A stretch of 32,195 nucleotides of DNA, taken from Pseudomonadota bacterium (GTDB lineage Bacteria > Pseudomonadota > Gammaproteobacteria > QQUJ01). The DNA is taken from positions 1 to 32,195 of the forward strand of contig QQUJ01000025.1 in NCBI GenBank assembly GCA_008501635.1. The letters run 5' to 3'. A program made the position numbers and the translations under genes. The notes beneath the pieces are model-generated. The model worked only from the letters and a program-made list of their open reading frames with translations. It searched no databases and was not told the origin of the DNA. Below are positions 7,843-15,656 of this stretch, piece after piece. Positions within the stretch are counted from its first letter, which is position 1. Each line of letters begins with the position of its first letter.

Positions 7843-7872
7843 GTAGGTCGGGTTAGCAGAGCGTAACCCGAC
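7843..7872 (+). repeat. REP palindrome, family A variant, copy 4
   Basis: Same variant centre as copy 3, inverted relative to it with 22 bp between them. It ends 25 bp before the RAYT start codon and probably lies in the RAYT leader, so it could also influence RAYT expression (inference). Confidence 0.88.
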
Positions 7873-7897
7873 GATGGAAAAGGAAAAGGATTTCTCG

Positions 7898-8434
7898 ATG
7901 AGATACCGGCGCGCTTTCATACCGGGCGGTTCGTTTTTCTTTACGGTGGTGACGGAGCGACGGCGACCGCTGCTGGCTTCGGCGGAGGCGGTGGAGACTC
8001 TGCGAATGGCGTTTCGCGCGGTGCGTTCCAGGCACCCGTTTGACATCGACGCCATGGTGGTATTGCCCGATCACCTGCATTGCATCTGGACACTGCCGTC
8101 AAACGATGCCGATTTTGCGACGCGGTGGCGGTTGATCAAAATAGGGTTTACCAAACATTGCGACATAGCGTTGCGCACAACACCGGATCGCGCGCGAGTG
8201 ACGAAGTGTGAGCAGGCGTTGTGGCAGCACCGGTATTGGGAGCATGCGTTGCGCGACGAAATTGATTTCACCCGTCACGTGGAATACATCCATTACAACC
8301 CGGTGAAGCATGGATATGCAGCGGCTCCGATGGATTGGCCGTGGTCGAGTTTTCGCCGGTTTGTCGAGGCGGGGTTGTATCCGGCGGATTGGGGGCGGGG
8401 TGAGGTGGATTTTGTGGGTGTTGGGCGGGAATGA
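7898..8434 (+). CDS. rayT: REP-associated tyrosine transposase (RAYT)
   Basis: 178-residue HUH single-strand transposase of the Y1 family, related to IS200/IS605 TnpA but domesticated. The metal-binding pair is H59 and H61 in LPDHLHCIW, and the probable nucleophile is Y130 in HVEYIHYNPVKHGY. RAYTs recognise GTAG-headed REP hairpins and are thought to mobilise them. The start at 7898 has AAAAGGA 7 nt upstream; an ATG at 7874 in the same frame lies two bases after the REP and lacks a ribosome-binding site. Two REPs flank it upstream and three downstream, all of one family, which identifies them as its likely targets. The gene appears intact. Confidence 0.92.
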   Translation: MRYRRAFIPGGSFFFTVVTERRRPLLASAEAVETLRMAFRAVRSRHPFDIDAMVVLPDHLHCIWTLPSNDADFATRWRLIKIGFTKHCDIALRTTPDRARVTKCEQALWQHRYWEHALRDEIDFTRHVEYIHYNPVKHGYAAAPMDWPWSSFRRFVEAGLYPADWGRGEVDFVGVGRE

Positions 8435-8444
8435 TTGTGGTGGT

Positions 8445-8474
8445 GTCGGGTTACGCTGCGCTAACCCGATCTAC
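8445..8474 (-). repeat. REP palindrome, family A, copy 5
   Basis: Begins 10 bp after the RAYT stop codon, with one arm mismatch (CCCGATCTAC instead of CCCGACCTAC). The 182 bp between RAYT and the next gene contain three REPs and no gene. Confidence 0.85.
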
Positions 8475-8520
8475 ACAAGCTCGACCGACTTTAGTGGATT
8501 TTCCGGAGCATCGGCTTTGC

Positions 8521-8550
8521 GTCGGGTTACGCTGCGCTAACCCGACCTAC
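8521..8550 (-). repeat. REP palindrome, family A, copy 6
   Basis: Exact copy in the minus orientation. It is paired head-to-head with copy 7, with 23 bp between them. Confidence 0.88.
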
Positions 8551-8573
8551 AATTGCTTGAATACGTCATCCCG

Positions 8574-8603
8574 GTAGGTCGGGTTAGCGCAGCGTAACCC
8601 GAC
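8574..8603 (+). repeat. REP palindrome, family A, copy 7
   Basis: Exact copy in the plus orientation. It ends 13 bp from the stop codon of the convergent bactofilin-like gene and could act as its terminator or as an mRNA-stabilising hairpin. Confidence 0.88.
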
Positions 8604-8616
8604 AATGGCAATCCCC

Positions 8617-9741
8617 TCAGGCCGCCGTGTACGCGCGATACATCTCCAGTTTCAAGACTCCCACGCCGAGCAAGAGAAGCGCAAACAGCAGCAACCCGCC
8701 AAGCAGGGGTATCAGTCCGAGCAGCATCACCACGACCAACGCAGCCACAAACGCCAGCAACCGCTTCGTTTTGGAGACGTCGCTGCGTTTCATCAGCCCG
8801 AAACTGATCTGGCCGACATAGAAGACCCCCGTCAGGAATCCGGCAAGCAGCAGGATCAGATACAGCGCACCGATGACGAGGGCGGGCAGCCAGCCGATGA
8901 CCGTCACGAAGAGTATGCTGATGACCACAGGTGTCGCCGCGAACACTGCGAGACCGATTCCCAGACACTTCCAGGGTTCGACGCGGAGGGTGGTGAGGGT
9001 GGTTTCGATGAAGCGGGGAAACATCAGGTAGATGGCGCTGCCGGTGACGATCAGGCTCAGCAGCAACACGATACTGAGGCCGACCACGGCCGCGGCAATC
9101 GGTAGTTCGGGCTGCTCGACGGGTACATAGCTGATACCGCCCAGAATCTGTGCGCCGCTGGCGATCTCTGCCTCTTCCGGGCTTTTGTAGCTCAGTCTGC
9201 CGTCGATGATCGCGCTGTCGAGGATTCGGATGGATTGAGCGACCAGCGCCACGTCGCCATTGACGCGTCCGGAAATCACAATGCGCCCGCCGGTGGCCTT
9301 GAGTTCCCTGCCGACCATCCCGGCCACATCGATACGCCCACCGGCGAACCAGGCCCGGCCACCGACCCTGGCGTCGGGTGTGAGGGTCACGTTGCCGCCG
9401 GCGACGATGGCGTCACCGCCGACCGTACCGCTCAGCGTGACGTCGCCACCGGCCAGCCGTACATCGTCCGCAACGTCGGCGCGTACGCTCACCGCTCCGC
9501 CAACCGCCATGAGGTCACCGCTGATCGATTCGCTCACCGTGATGCGTCCACCGACCACCACTGCGTCACCCTCGACCTGGGCCAGAACGTCGACCGTGCC
9601 GCCGGCGGCATAGATATCCTCGGTGACGGTGCCCTGAATACGCACCGCCTCCCCGGCCTCCTGCGCGAACAGCGGGGCAGCGGTGAGCATGCCGAGCAGC
9701 AATACGGTCGGCAGGCAACGCGAGGTGGTCAGGTGCGCCAT
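8617..9741 (-). CDS. Bactofilin-like beta-helix protein with signal peptide and membrane segments
   Basis: 374 residues. A signal peptide (MAHLTTSRCLPTVLLLGMLT, cleavage probably near AQ at 26-27) is followed to about residue 205 by repeats such as GDAVVVGGRITV, GDLMAVGGAVSV and GDAIVAGGNVTL. These resemble the right-handed beta-helix repeats of bactofilins. The C-terminal 160 residues hold about four hydrophobic segments, so the beta-helix should face the periplasm with the tail in the inner membrane. Polymer-forming relatives shape the envelope; here that is inference. The ATG at 9741 has AAGGAG 7 nt upstream, so the much longer open frame reaching 11304 is a shadow across other genes. Confidence 0.82.
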   Translation of the reverse strand: MAHLTTSRCLPTVLLLGMLTAAPLFAQEAGEAVRIQGTVTEDIYAAGGTVDVLAQVEGDAVVVGGRITVSESISGDLMAVGGAVSVRADVADDVRLAGGDVTLSGTVGGDAIVAGGNVTLTPDARVGGRAWFAGGRIDVAGMVGRELKATGGRIVISGRVNGDVALVAQSIRILDSAIIDGRLSYKSPEEAEIASGAQILGGISYVPVEQPELPIAAAVVGLSIVLLLSLIVTGSAIYLMFPRFIETTLTTLRVEPWKCLGIGLAVFAATPVVISILFVTVIGWLPALVIGALYLILLLAGFLTGVFYVGQISFGLMKRSDVSKTKRLLAFVAALVVVMLLGLIPLLGGLLLFALLLLGVGVLKLEMYRAYTAA

Positions 9742-9993
9742 TGTGATGCTCCTTTTTCCGTGGCGTGAGATCTTCAAAGTGATGATTGGCACTCCAATAG
9801 TAGCGTGAATATTCTGTTCGTCCGCCTTATCGGAGGCGAACCCCCGGTTATCGACCGGTGGGGAACCTGACGGCTGTGAACAGCGGGACGGAAAAGCAGG
9901 AACCGGAGTTCGGGTCTTCCATCTCCCATCTGCGCCCGTCGCTACTACGCTTAGGTGACAGGCAAGGCGAGTATCGGAGAGAGGAGCAGGGTC
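9742..9993. other. Divergent intergenic region
   Basis: 252 bp between the bactofilin-like and YbaK-like genes, which must hold both promoters. I see small inverted repeats (CCGGT-TATCG-ACCGG near 9845, and CGCCT/AGGCG just upstream) but no convincing -35/-10 pair. Confidence 0.35.
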
Positions 9994-10464
9994 ATGACTA
10001 TCGCAGCGAGTCTCAAACAGTATCTGGAGCAGGGGTCCGTTGATTTCCAGTTGGTCGGTCACCCGCACACGGGCTCGAGCATGGAAACAGCGGCCGCGGC
10101 GCATGTGCCGGGTGACCGGCTTGCCAAAGCCGTGGTCTTGAACGACGGCGAGAGCTTCCTGATCATCGTGGTGCCTTCCGACTACCACGTGCACCTGGGC
10201 CGGCTGCACAGGCATCTGGGGCGGGAGGTCGGGCTGGCCACGGAAGAGGAGCTGGCGGCGTTGTTCCCCGACTGCGATGTGGGAGCGGTCCCTCCGCTGG
10301 GGCAGGTCTACGGCGTTAGAACCCTGGTCGATTCCATGCTGTTCAAGAGGCCGGAGGTGTTCTTTGAATCGGGCGATCACGAGCATCTCGTCAAGGTGAG
10401 TGGCGAGCAGTTTCGCACCTTGCTGAAAAAAGCGGAGCAGGTGGACGTGAGTCAGCATGTCTGA
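9994..10464 (+). CDS. YbaK/EbsC-family aminoacyl-tRNA deacylase-like protein
   Basis: 156-residue cytosolic protein with a single YbaK/ProX-type domain, the fold that hydrolyses mischarged aminoacyl-tRNAs. It shows the family pattern: VGHPHTGSSMETAAAAHVPGDRLAKAVVL, where the Lys is the conserved functional residue, then IIVVPSDYHVHLGRL and a late Gly-rich PPLGQVYGVRTLVDSML. The ATG at 9994 has GAGGAG (9981-9986) 7 nt upstream. The substrate (Cys-tRNA or Ala-tRNA type) cannot be told. It ends 9 bp before the CREST-family gene and is probably co-transcribed with it. Confidence 0.85.
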   Translation: MTIAASLKQYLEQGSVDFQLVGHPHTGSSMETAAAAHVPGDRLAKAVVLNDGESFLIIVVPSDYHVHLGRLHRHLGREVGLATEEELAALFPDCDVGAVPPLGQVYGVRTLVDSMLFKRPEVFFESGDHEHLVKVSGEQFRTLLKKAEQVDVSQHV

Positions 10465-10473
10465 TGCTTGCCT

Positions 10474-11298
10474 ATGCCGGTGAGGAAGATCCAGGTCGCC
10501 TATCCCGTCGGCAAGGCCGCCTTGCTGACAGGTGTCGCCCTTGTCGTTGTTGCGGCGACCTTCATGCTGGTGCCGCCGATTCCGCAGTGGCCCGAATACC
10601 ATGCGTTTGCCGATCGGCGCGGCTGGTTCGGCATCGCCAACGTGCTCGATGTGCTTTCCAATATCCCGTTTCTTCTGATCGGCTGGATGGGAGTCGTCGC
10701 CGCGGGGCGATTGACGCGGGGGGAGGGCGCAGCGGCATTGCGCCGGCTCTACCGCGTGCTTTTTGTCTGTGTGTTTCTGACCGGCGTCGGCTCGATGGTT
10801 TATCACCTCGCACCCGACAACACGATGCTGGTGTGGGACCGCTTGCCCATGGCCATCGGTTTCATGGCACTGTTTGCGACCGTCATCGCCGAGATGGTCG
10901 ACTATCGCTGGGCATCCCGGTTTTTGCCGCTGCTGTTGGCGCTGGGTATGGGCTCTGTGATTTATTGGGCATGGAGCGAGGCGCACGGTACGGGCGATCT
11001 GCGCGGGTACGGACTGGTGCAGTTTCTCCCCATCGGCCTCATTCTGCTCATCACCGCGCTGTATCCGGCGCCCCGGCATTATCTGCGGCATCTCTTCGGC
11101 CTGATCGCGTTCTACGGAATCAGCAAGGCACTGGAGTACTCGGATACCCTCGTGTTTGATGCATTGCGCGGCGTGGTCAGTGGCCACACCCTGAAACACC
11201 TGGTAGCGACGGGGGGCGTTCTGTTTGTTCTGCATTGGATCAGGCGGAGCGGGGCGTCGAGCGAAACGCCTTGGCTCACGACAAAACGCCCCGAGTAA
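10474..11298 (+). CDS. CREST-superfamily membrane hydrolase (alkaline ceramidase-like)
   Basis: 274-residue protein with about seven hydrophobic segments. It has the CREST signature: VLSNIPFLLIG, then GSMVYHLAPDNTMLVWDRLP (S107, H111, D122), and a late GHTLKHL with two His. In alkaline ceramidases and related receptors these Ser/His/Asp residues bind zinc and catalyse amide hydrolysis, so this is probably an inner-membrane hydrolase of unknown substrate. The ATG at 10474 is 9 bp after the YbaK-like stop. A TTG at 10468 is an alternative, and neither has a good ribosome-binding site, which fits coupling to the gene before it. Confidence 0.8.
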   Translation: MPVRKIQVAYPVGKAALLTGVALVVVAATFMLVPPIPQWPEYHAFADRRGWFGIANVLDVLSNIPFLLIGWMGVVAAGRLTRGEGAAALRRLYRVLFVCVFLTGVGSMVYHLAPDNTMLVWDRLPMAIGFMALFATVIAEMVDYRWASRFLPLLLALGMGSVIYWAWSEAHGTGDLRGYGLVQFLPIGLILLITALYPAPRHYLRHLFGLIAFYGISKALEYSDTLVFDALRGVVSGHTLKHLVATGGVLFVLHWIRRSGASSETPWLTTKRPE

Positions 11299-11410
11299 CG
11301 GCATTCAGGCAGATTGAAGGGGCTGGGCCAGGATGGTTTCGACTCAGAGGCAAAACTTGCCTATAGTCGCGTACCAGACCCGCAAAGATCACACTACAGG
11401 AAATCCAACA

Positions 11411-12403
11411 ATGTCCCTTGCTCGCGCACTTGTTTCATCGCTGCTCCTTATTCTTTTGTCAGCCAATACGATCGCAGCGGAATCGCCGGGATTCAGGTAC
11501 GGCGGCGAAGTGTACGCGGGCAAGAAACTCCCGACAGCGCTGCAGCAGAAGCTCTTTGAACTGGAGGTGCAACTCAACCAGCAGCGACGGCAGGCTGTCG
11601 ACGAGTATGCCATTGAACGCTATATGACGGAGCGGGCGGAACGCGAGAAGCGCCCCCTCAGCGAGATCCAGAACGAGCTGTTTGCGATACCCGACCCCGA
11701 CGATGAGACCCTGAAAAGCTTCTACGACGCCAACCAGGCACGCATTCCGGGAAGCTTCGAGGAGATGAAGGGGCAGATCGCCGATTACCTGCGCAGTCAG
11801 CTGCGGCAGCGCCGTGTCTCCGCGGTGCTCGATCTGCTCAAGAAAGAAAAAGGCTACGAGGTGTATCTGACCGAGCCCGAGGCGCCGATCGTTGAAGTGG
11901 CTACCAAGGGCTATCCCTTCAAAGGCAACGCCGACGCCAAGGTCACCATCGTCGAATTCGCCGACTACCAGTGCCCGCACTGCAAGGATGCCGCCGGGGT
12001 CATGAACAACCTCGTGAAGCGCTACGGCGACAAGATCCGGGTCGTGTTCCGTGATTTCCCCGTCAACCGTTCGGGCATCTCGCGCAAGGTGGCTGAAGGC
12101 GCGGTGTGCGCCGAGGAGCAGGGGCGGTTCTGGGATTTCCACGACCTGGCCTTCGAGCGTCAGAGTTACCTCAAGGCCATTACACCGGCGCAACTCGCCG
12201 AGGAGCTGGGACTCGATCTGCCGCGTTTTGAAGCCTGCCTGGGCAAAGAGACAACGCGTACCCGAGTCAGCGCGTCACTGGAGGAAGGCCGGGCTCTGGG
12301 AATATCCGCCACACCCACCTTTTACATCAACGGTCGCCAGCTGCATGCTCATGGGGATCTGGAACCTGTGCTGACAGAAGCCATCGAGCGCGCGTTGCGG
12401 TAA
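11411..12403 (+). CDS. Periplasmic DsbA-like thioredoxin protein with SurA-like N-terminal region
   Basis: 330 residues. A signal peptide covers about 1-23 (ending NTIAA). Residues 30-160 are helical and Lys/Glu-rich with a PrsA/SurA-like pattern (LNQQRRQAVDEYAIERYMTE, SFYDANQARIPGSFEEMKGQI). A DsbA-type thioredoxin domain follows, with the CPHC active site at 188-191 and a cis-Pro loop SATPTFYING near 304. CPHC is the E. coli DsbA active-site sequence, so oxidase or isomerase activity on exported proteins is likely. The start has AGGA about 9 nt upstream; the longer frame from 11333 would bury the signal peptide. The gene ends about 160 bp from dif. Confidence 0.87.
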   Translation: MSLARALVSSLLLILLSANTIAAESPGFRYGGEVYAGKKLPTALQQKLFELEVQLNQQRRQAVDEYAIERYMTERAEREKRPLSEIQNELFAIPDPDDETLKSFYDANQARIPGSFEEMKGQIADYLRSQLRQRRVSAVLDLLKKEKGYEVYLTEPEAPIVEVATKGYPFKGNADAKVTIVEFADYQCPHCKDAAGVMNNLVKRYGDKIRVVFRDFPVNRSGISRKVAEGAVCAEEQGRFWDFHDLAFERQSYLKAITPAQLAEELGLDLPRFEACLGKETTRTRVSASLEEGRALGISATPTFYINGRQLHAHGDLEPVLTEAIERALR

Positions 12404-12558
12404 CCGTTTCTGCCGGTCGCTCGCTGCAGACCGCACTCGGCGGGTGGTAATCACGGATGGGCGAATCGCGGACGGTGTGCGGGGAGCAGGGCCAGTCGAA
12501 CTTGCTGCCGGGAGTGTCGGTTGGCAAACCTTGAGATCAGGAATTCCAGGCCACTGTC

Positions 12559-12597
<39 letters not shown>

Positions 12598-12607
12598 TCG
12601 ATGATGC

Positions 12608-14149
12608 TTATTCTTTCTTCAGGGTATGCGGTAGATTGCCGTGCACCTCTGGACCAAAGAGCACCGCTTGATCCCTGCCGGCTGTCTTGGCGAAATAGAG
12701 CGCCTGGTCTGCCGCGGTAACCAGGTCGTCTATTTGCTCAAACCGTGTCTGCTCGCCGTGGGTTGCGATACCCAGGGAAATGGTTACCGTCAAAGCGTGA
12801 TCGTTGCCGACAATATGGCGTGCCTCACGAAACGCTGTGACCACGCGAGCAGCTATTACTGATGCCGCTTTCTCGTCATTGCCCGGGAGAATGATGATGA
12901 ACTCTTCACCTCCGTAACGGGCCACGATGTCCGTAGAACGGGTGCTGGAACGCAATAGATCCGAGGCGGTACGAAGAATCTGGTCTCCGACCTGATGACC
13001 ATACGAGTCATTGACGCTCTTGAAGTGATCCAGATCCGCAAAGGCAACGCTCAGCGGCCATCCGTGTTTCTTCGATCTTGCGAATTCCTCCTCCAGCAAC
13101 TTATCGAGGTGGGACCGGTTGTAGACGCCGGTAAGCCCGTCCAATTTACCGCGCTCTTCGGCCTCGTGCGCCCTTTGTTCGAGCCCCGCCGCCTTTTCTC
13201 GCAGCGCGCGAGTCTCCTCCAAGGCCTGGAGATTGCGCACCATCATGATTTCTCGCGCCTGCTCGATTATGAATTGGGTATTCGCGCCGATTGCCAGCTG
13301 GGTCTCAAAGAGGGTTTCAAGTTCGGGGATCTGCTCGTGAACGGCATTGAGGGTTGCCTCAATCTCGGCCACTCCAAGACCGAGCATCTCCTGCGTCGCG
13401 TCACGCAAGGCTGCCAGGCGCTCGGGTGCTTCATCGGGCTGATGCCATAAATCGGCAAATTGGCCGGAAACAGCAACGATTCTCATAAATTGCGCCTGGT
13501 GCTCATCCTCATGCTCGATCGATGGATCGTGACTGCAGGCTACGGCGTCACACAGGTGTTCGGGCAGGTTCCATTGGCCCATCAACCAGCCGCCCACCTG
13601 CGCATGATTGGTGCCGGTTTTTTCTGTTTCTTCAATGTGCAGGGATTGGTAATCCTTGCTCTCGGCCTCCATCGAGGGATAGAGATCCGGAAACGCCCGG
13701 TCAAGGGCCAGGATCCCGACCTCCTGCATCAGTGCCGATAGAAAGAGATCCTCGCCGTCGCGGCGTTTGAGCGCCGCGCCCAGCATGCGGGCCGTGTGGG
13801 CGGCGAGTACCACGCGTCGCCATAGGTGATCCAGATCGAGACCATTGACCGTCCCGCTGCGCATCGTCTGGGTTAGCGAAAAGCTCAATGCCAGGGTCAG
13901 TGCAGCATTCATACCCAGCAGAGTGATCGCCTGATGCAGGTTGTCGCATTTGCGCCGCTGTGCGTAGAGCGGTGAATTGGCGATGCGGAGCAACTTGCCG
14001 CTGATGGCCGGATCAAGGTGGACGGCGTCACTGATTGCACCAATGGTGGCGCTCGGATCCTGGGCAATATCGATGATGCGCAGCGCCACCGCGGGTGGCG
14101 TGGGCAGGTTAATGCAGCTTTTCAGCCGCGCCTGAAGGTCGGGTTTCAT
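12608..14149 (-). CDS. HDOD-GGDEF protein, probable diguanylate cyclase
   Basis: 513 residues. An N-terminal HDOD domain (about 10-230, with LPTPPAVALRIIDIAQDP and LDPAISGKLLRIANSPLY) joins through a coiled-coil-like Glu/Arg-rich linker (about 270-335) to a C-terminal GGDEF domain. The active-site loop reads GGEEF at 413-417, a functional variant, and the inhibitory I-site RxxD is intact as RSTD at 405-408. It should make cyclic di-GMP in the cytosol, with product inhibition. HDOD domains act as signalling scaffolds and the input signal is unknown. The start at 14149 has only a weak ribosome-binding site. The gene lies 162 bp downstream of the NAD kinase on the same strand. Confidence 0.9.
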   Translation of the reverse strand: MKPDLQARLKSCINLPTPPAVALRIIDIAQDPSATIGAISDAVHLDPAISGKLLRIANSPLYAQRRKCDNLHQAITLLGMNAALTLALSFSLTQTMRSGTVNGLDLDHLWRRVVLAAHTARMLGAALKRRDGEDLFLSALMQEVGILALDRAFPDLYPSMEAESKDYQSLHIEETEKTGTNHAQVGGWLMGQWNLPEHLCDAVACSHDPSIEHEDEHQAQFMRIVAVSGQFADLWHQPDEAPERLAALRDATQEMLGLGVAEIEATLNAVHEQIPELETLFETQLAIGANTQFIIEQAREIMMVRNLQALEETRALREKAAGLEQRAHEAEERGKLDGLTGVYNRSHLDKLLEEEFARSKKHGWPLSVAFADLDHFKSVNDSYGHQVGDQILRTASDLLRSSTRSTDIVARYGGEEFIIILPGNDEKAASVIAARVVTAFREARHIVGNDHALTVTISLGIATHGEQTRFEQIDDLVTAADQALYFAKTAGRDQAVLFGPEVHGNLPHTLKKE

Positions 14150-14311
14150 ACTTGAGCACTACTCACAATTCTTGTTGGTTTCTTGTTTCGGGAGCACCGC
14201 CAATCGCCGCTGCGATCAACTACGCTATTTTTTCCGCACCTGTTTCTGCTTCTCACTGTTTTCCATAAATCCTACGGCCTGATCACTCACCATATCTACC
14301 CACTATGTCAA

Positions 14312-15100
14312 TCAACTATGGTATTGGGCGCCAAACATTCTCTCCAGAAAGACATTCTGCCGCGCGAAACCGAGATTCACGCGCTCTTTGCTCTTTCTGA
14401 TGCGCAGTTCCCGCCACACCGGAATCTCATACATGCGATTGTCCGCCATGATACGGGCCGGTCTCTTCGCCTGCTCTTCCAGGCGCAACACGATCTCCGA
14501 ATCTTCCGCAAGGATCAGTGACCCGAGCGGGGTCTTGTTGACCATGGCCGCGATCGGCGTCATCTGCAGAACCGGCACGCCGGGCATGATCACCTTGCCG
14601 CGGGCGGCCCGGTTGTAACCGCTGCTGCCCTGAGGTGTACAGACGACGATACCATCGGCCAGTATCAGCTGCGGTACTTCACGGTCATCGATCATCAGCC
14701 GTATCTTCAGCACCCTTTCGGTGCTGCGCTCGATCCAGATGTCGTTGAAGCCGTGAACCGTCTGTACGCCCTCTTCCGTGACGATATCGCCTTCCACCAT
14801 CCACAACTCATCAAAATAGAAGGCATCCGCCTCAACGACCGCCTCGGTGCTTTCGTTCATCAGAAAACCGACGGTCCCTCCGTGAATGCCGACGAAGTAG
14901 TTGTTCTGGTGACGGTATTCGCGGATGGCGCGCAACATGGTGCCGTCCCCGCCGAAAACGAGTATCAGATCCGCCTCCTCCGGCGATTCAACCAGATCAA
15001 ACCGCCCGGCCAGCAGGCGATCCACCTCTTCGGGGCGCTCGATAAAGGGTGTACGGGCAAGAAAGGCTTTGCTGATCTTGTTCTTACTTATTGATTTCAC
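14312..15100 (-). CDS. Divergent NAD kinase family protein
   Basis: 262-residue cytosolic protein of the NAD/diacylglycerol kinase fold. The nucleotide-binding GGDGTMLRAIR motif and GIHGGTVGFL are clear. The usual asparagine-glutamate motif is FNDIWIER (Asp for Glu), and the usual TPTGSTAY is TPQGSSGYN. It therefore phosphorylates NAD or a related nucleotide, but is divergent from the standard nadK. The start is a GTG at 15100 without a proper Shine-Dalgarno sequence; a TATATA lies just upstream, so a leaderless or weakly translated message is possible. A genome of this type probably has a second, canonical nadK, which would decide whether this copy is specialised. Confidence 0.78.
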   Translation of the reverse strand: MKSISKNKISKAFLARTPFIERPEEVDRLLAGRFDLVESPEEADLILVFGGDGTMLRAIREYRHQNNYFVGIHGGTVGFLMNESTEAVVEADAFYFDELWMVEGDIVTEEGVQTVHGFNDIWIERSTERVLKIRLMIDDREVPQLILADGIVVCTPQGSSGYNRAARGKVIMPGVPVLQMTPIAAMVNKTPLGSLILAEDSEIVLRLEEQAKRPARIMADNRMYEIPVWRELRIRKSKERVNLGFARQNVFLERMFGAQYHS

Positions 15101-15229
15101 TTTATATATTCACCCCTCACGCCCCTACCCGATCCAATCGGTGCAGTGTTCCAGATTCATAGCTTGCTTATGACCAAGTCTCATTGGCTGCCGGCCGACG
15201 GGTACTGAAACGGCATGGGGAGACGGGTC

Positions 15230-15526
15230 ATGACGAAATCTCTTCACCTGGCGCTTATCTTAACTGGCGGTTTGGTGTTTGGGTCAATTTCCGCCCTGGC
15301 GGCAGAACCCCTCTCCCGGCATCCGGCCCGCACCGGTCCCCGGTTCGAACACTGGCGGTACGAGGCGCAGGAACTGATTGATATCGCCTGTAGCTGCGAT
15401 TCTCCGGCCGCAGTTCGGCTATTTTTGAATCGTACCGACTACCTCGCTCCCGTGGAAAGTTTCATCCATGAGATACACGACTTCTCCCGGCTGGATGGTA
15501 ACGGCGAATCCGGCTTGCGAGCATGA
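15230..15526 (+). CDS. Small exported protein of unknown function
   Basis: 98 residues with a clear signal peptide (MTKSLHLALILTGGLVFGSI, cleavage after ALA near residue 24), so probably periplasmic. The mature part is about 75 residues with CSCDSP, which could form a disulfide or bind metal, and LFLNRTDYLAPVESFIHEIHDF. The ATG at 15230 has GGGGAGA (15217-15223) 6 nt upstream; the ATG at 15215 would overlap that site. I recognise no family. It diverges from the NAD kinase gene. Confidence 0.6.
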   Translation: MTKSLHLALILTGGLVFGSISALAAEPLSRHPARTGPRFEHWRYEAQELIDIACSCDSPAAVRLFLNRTDYLAPVESFIHEIHDFSRLDGNGESGLRA

Positions 15527-15656
15527 TCTTGTCGTCAGCGACCGCGCGTTACGCGGCTTTCAGCATTGGTCCGGATTCGGGCGCATCCCCTGAGTTGCAG
15601 TTGGCGCAGGCTGCGGCATACTGCGGTCTGGTATCGCCAACGCCGAAAATATCATC

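Noticed and set aside
7791-8603. CRISPR array
   Set aside because: The repeats are palindromic, occur in both orientations and have irregular spacing with a gene inside; they are REPs.
9742-11304. Upstream extension of the bactofilin-like frame (to 895 codons)
   Set aside because: It runs antisense to the YbaK-like and CREST genes, and the ATG at 9741 has both an AAGGAG site and a signal peptide.
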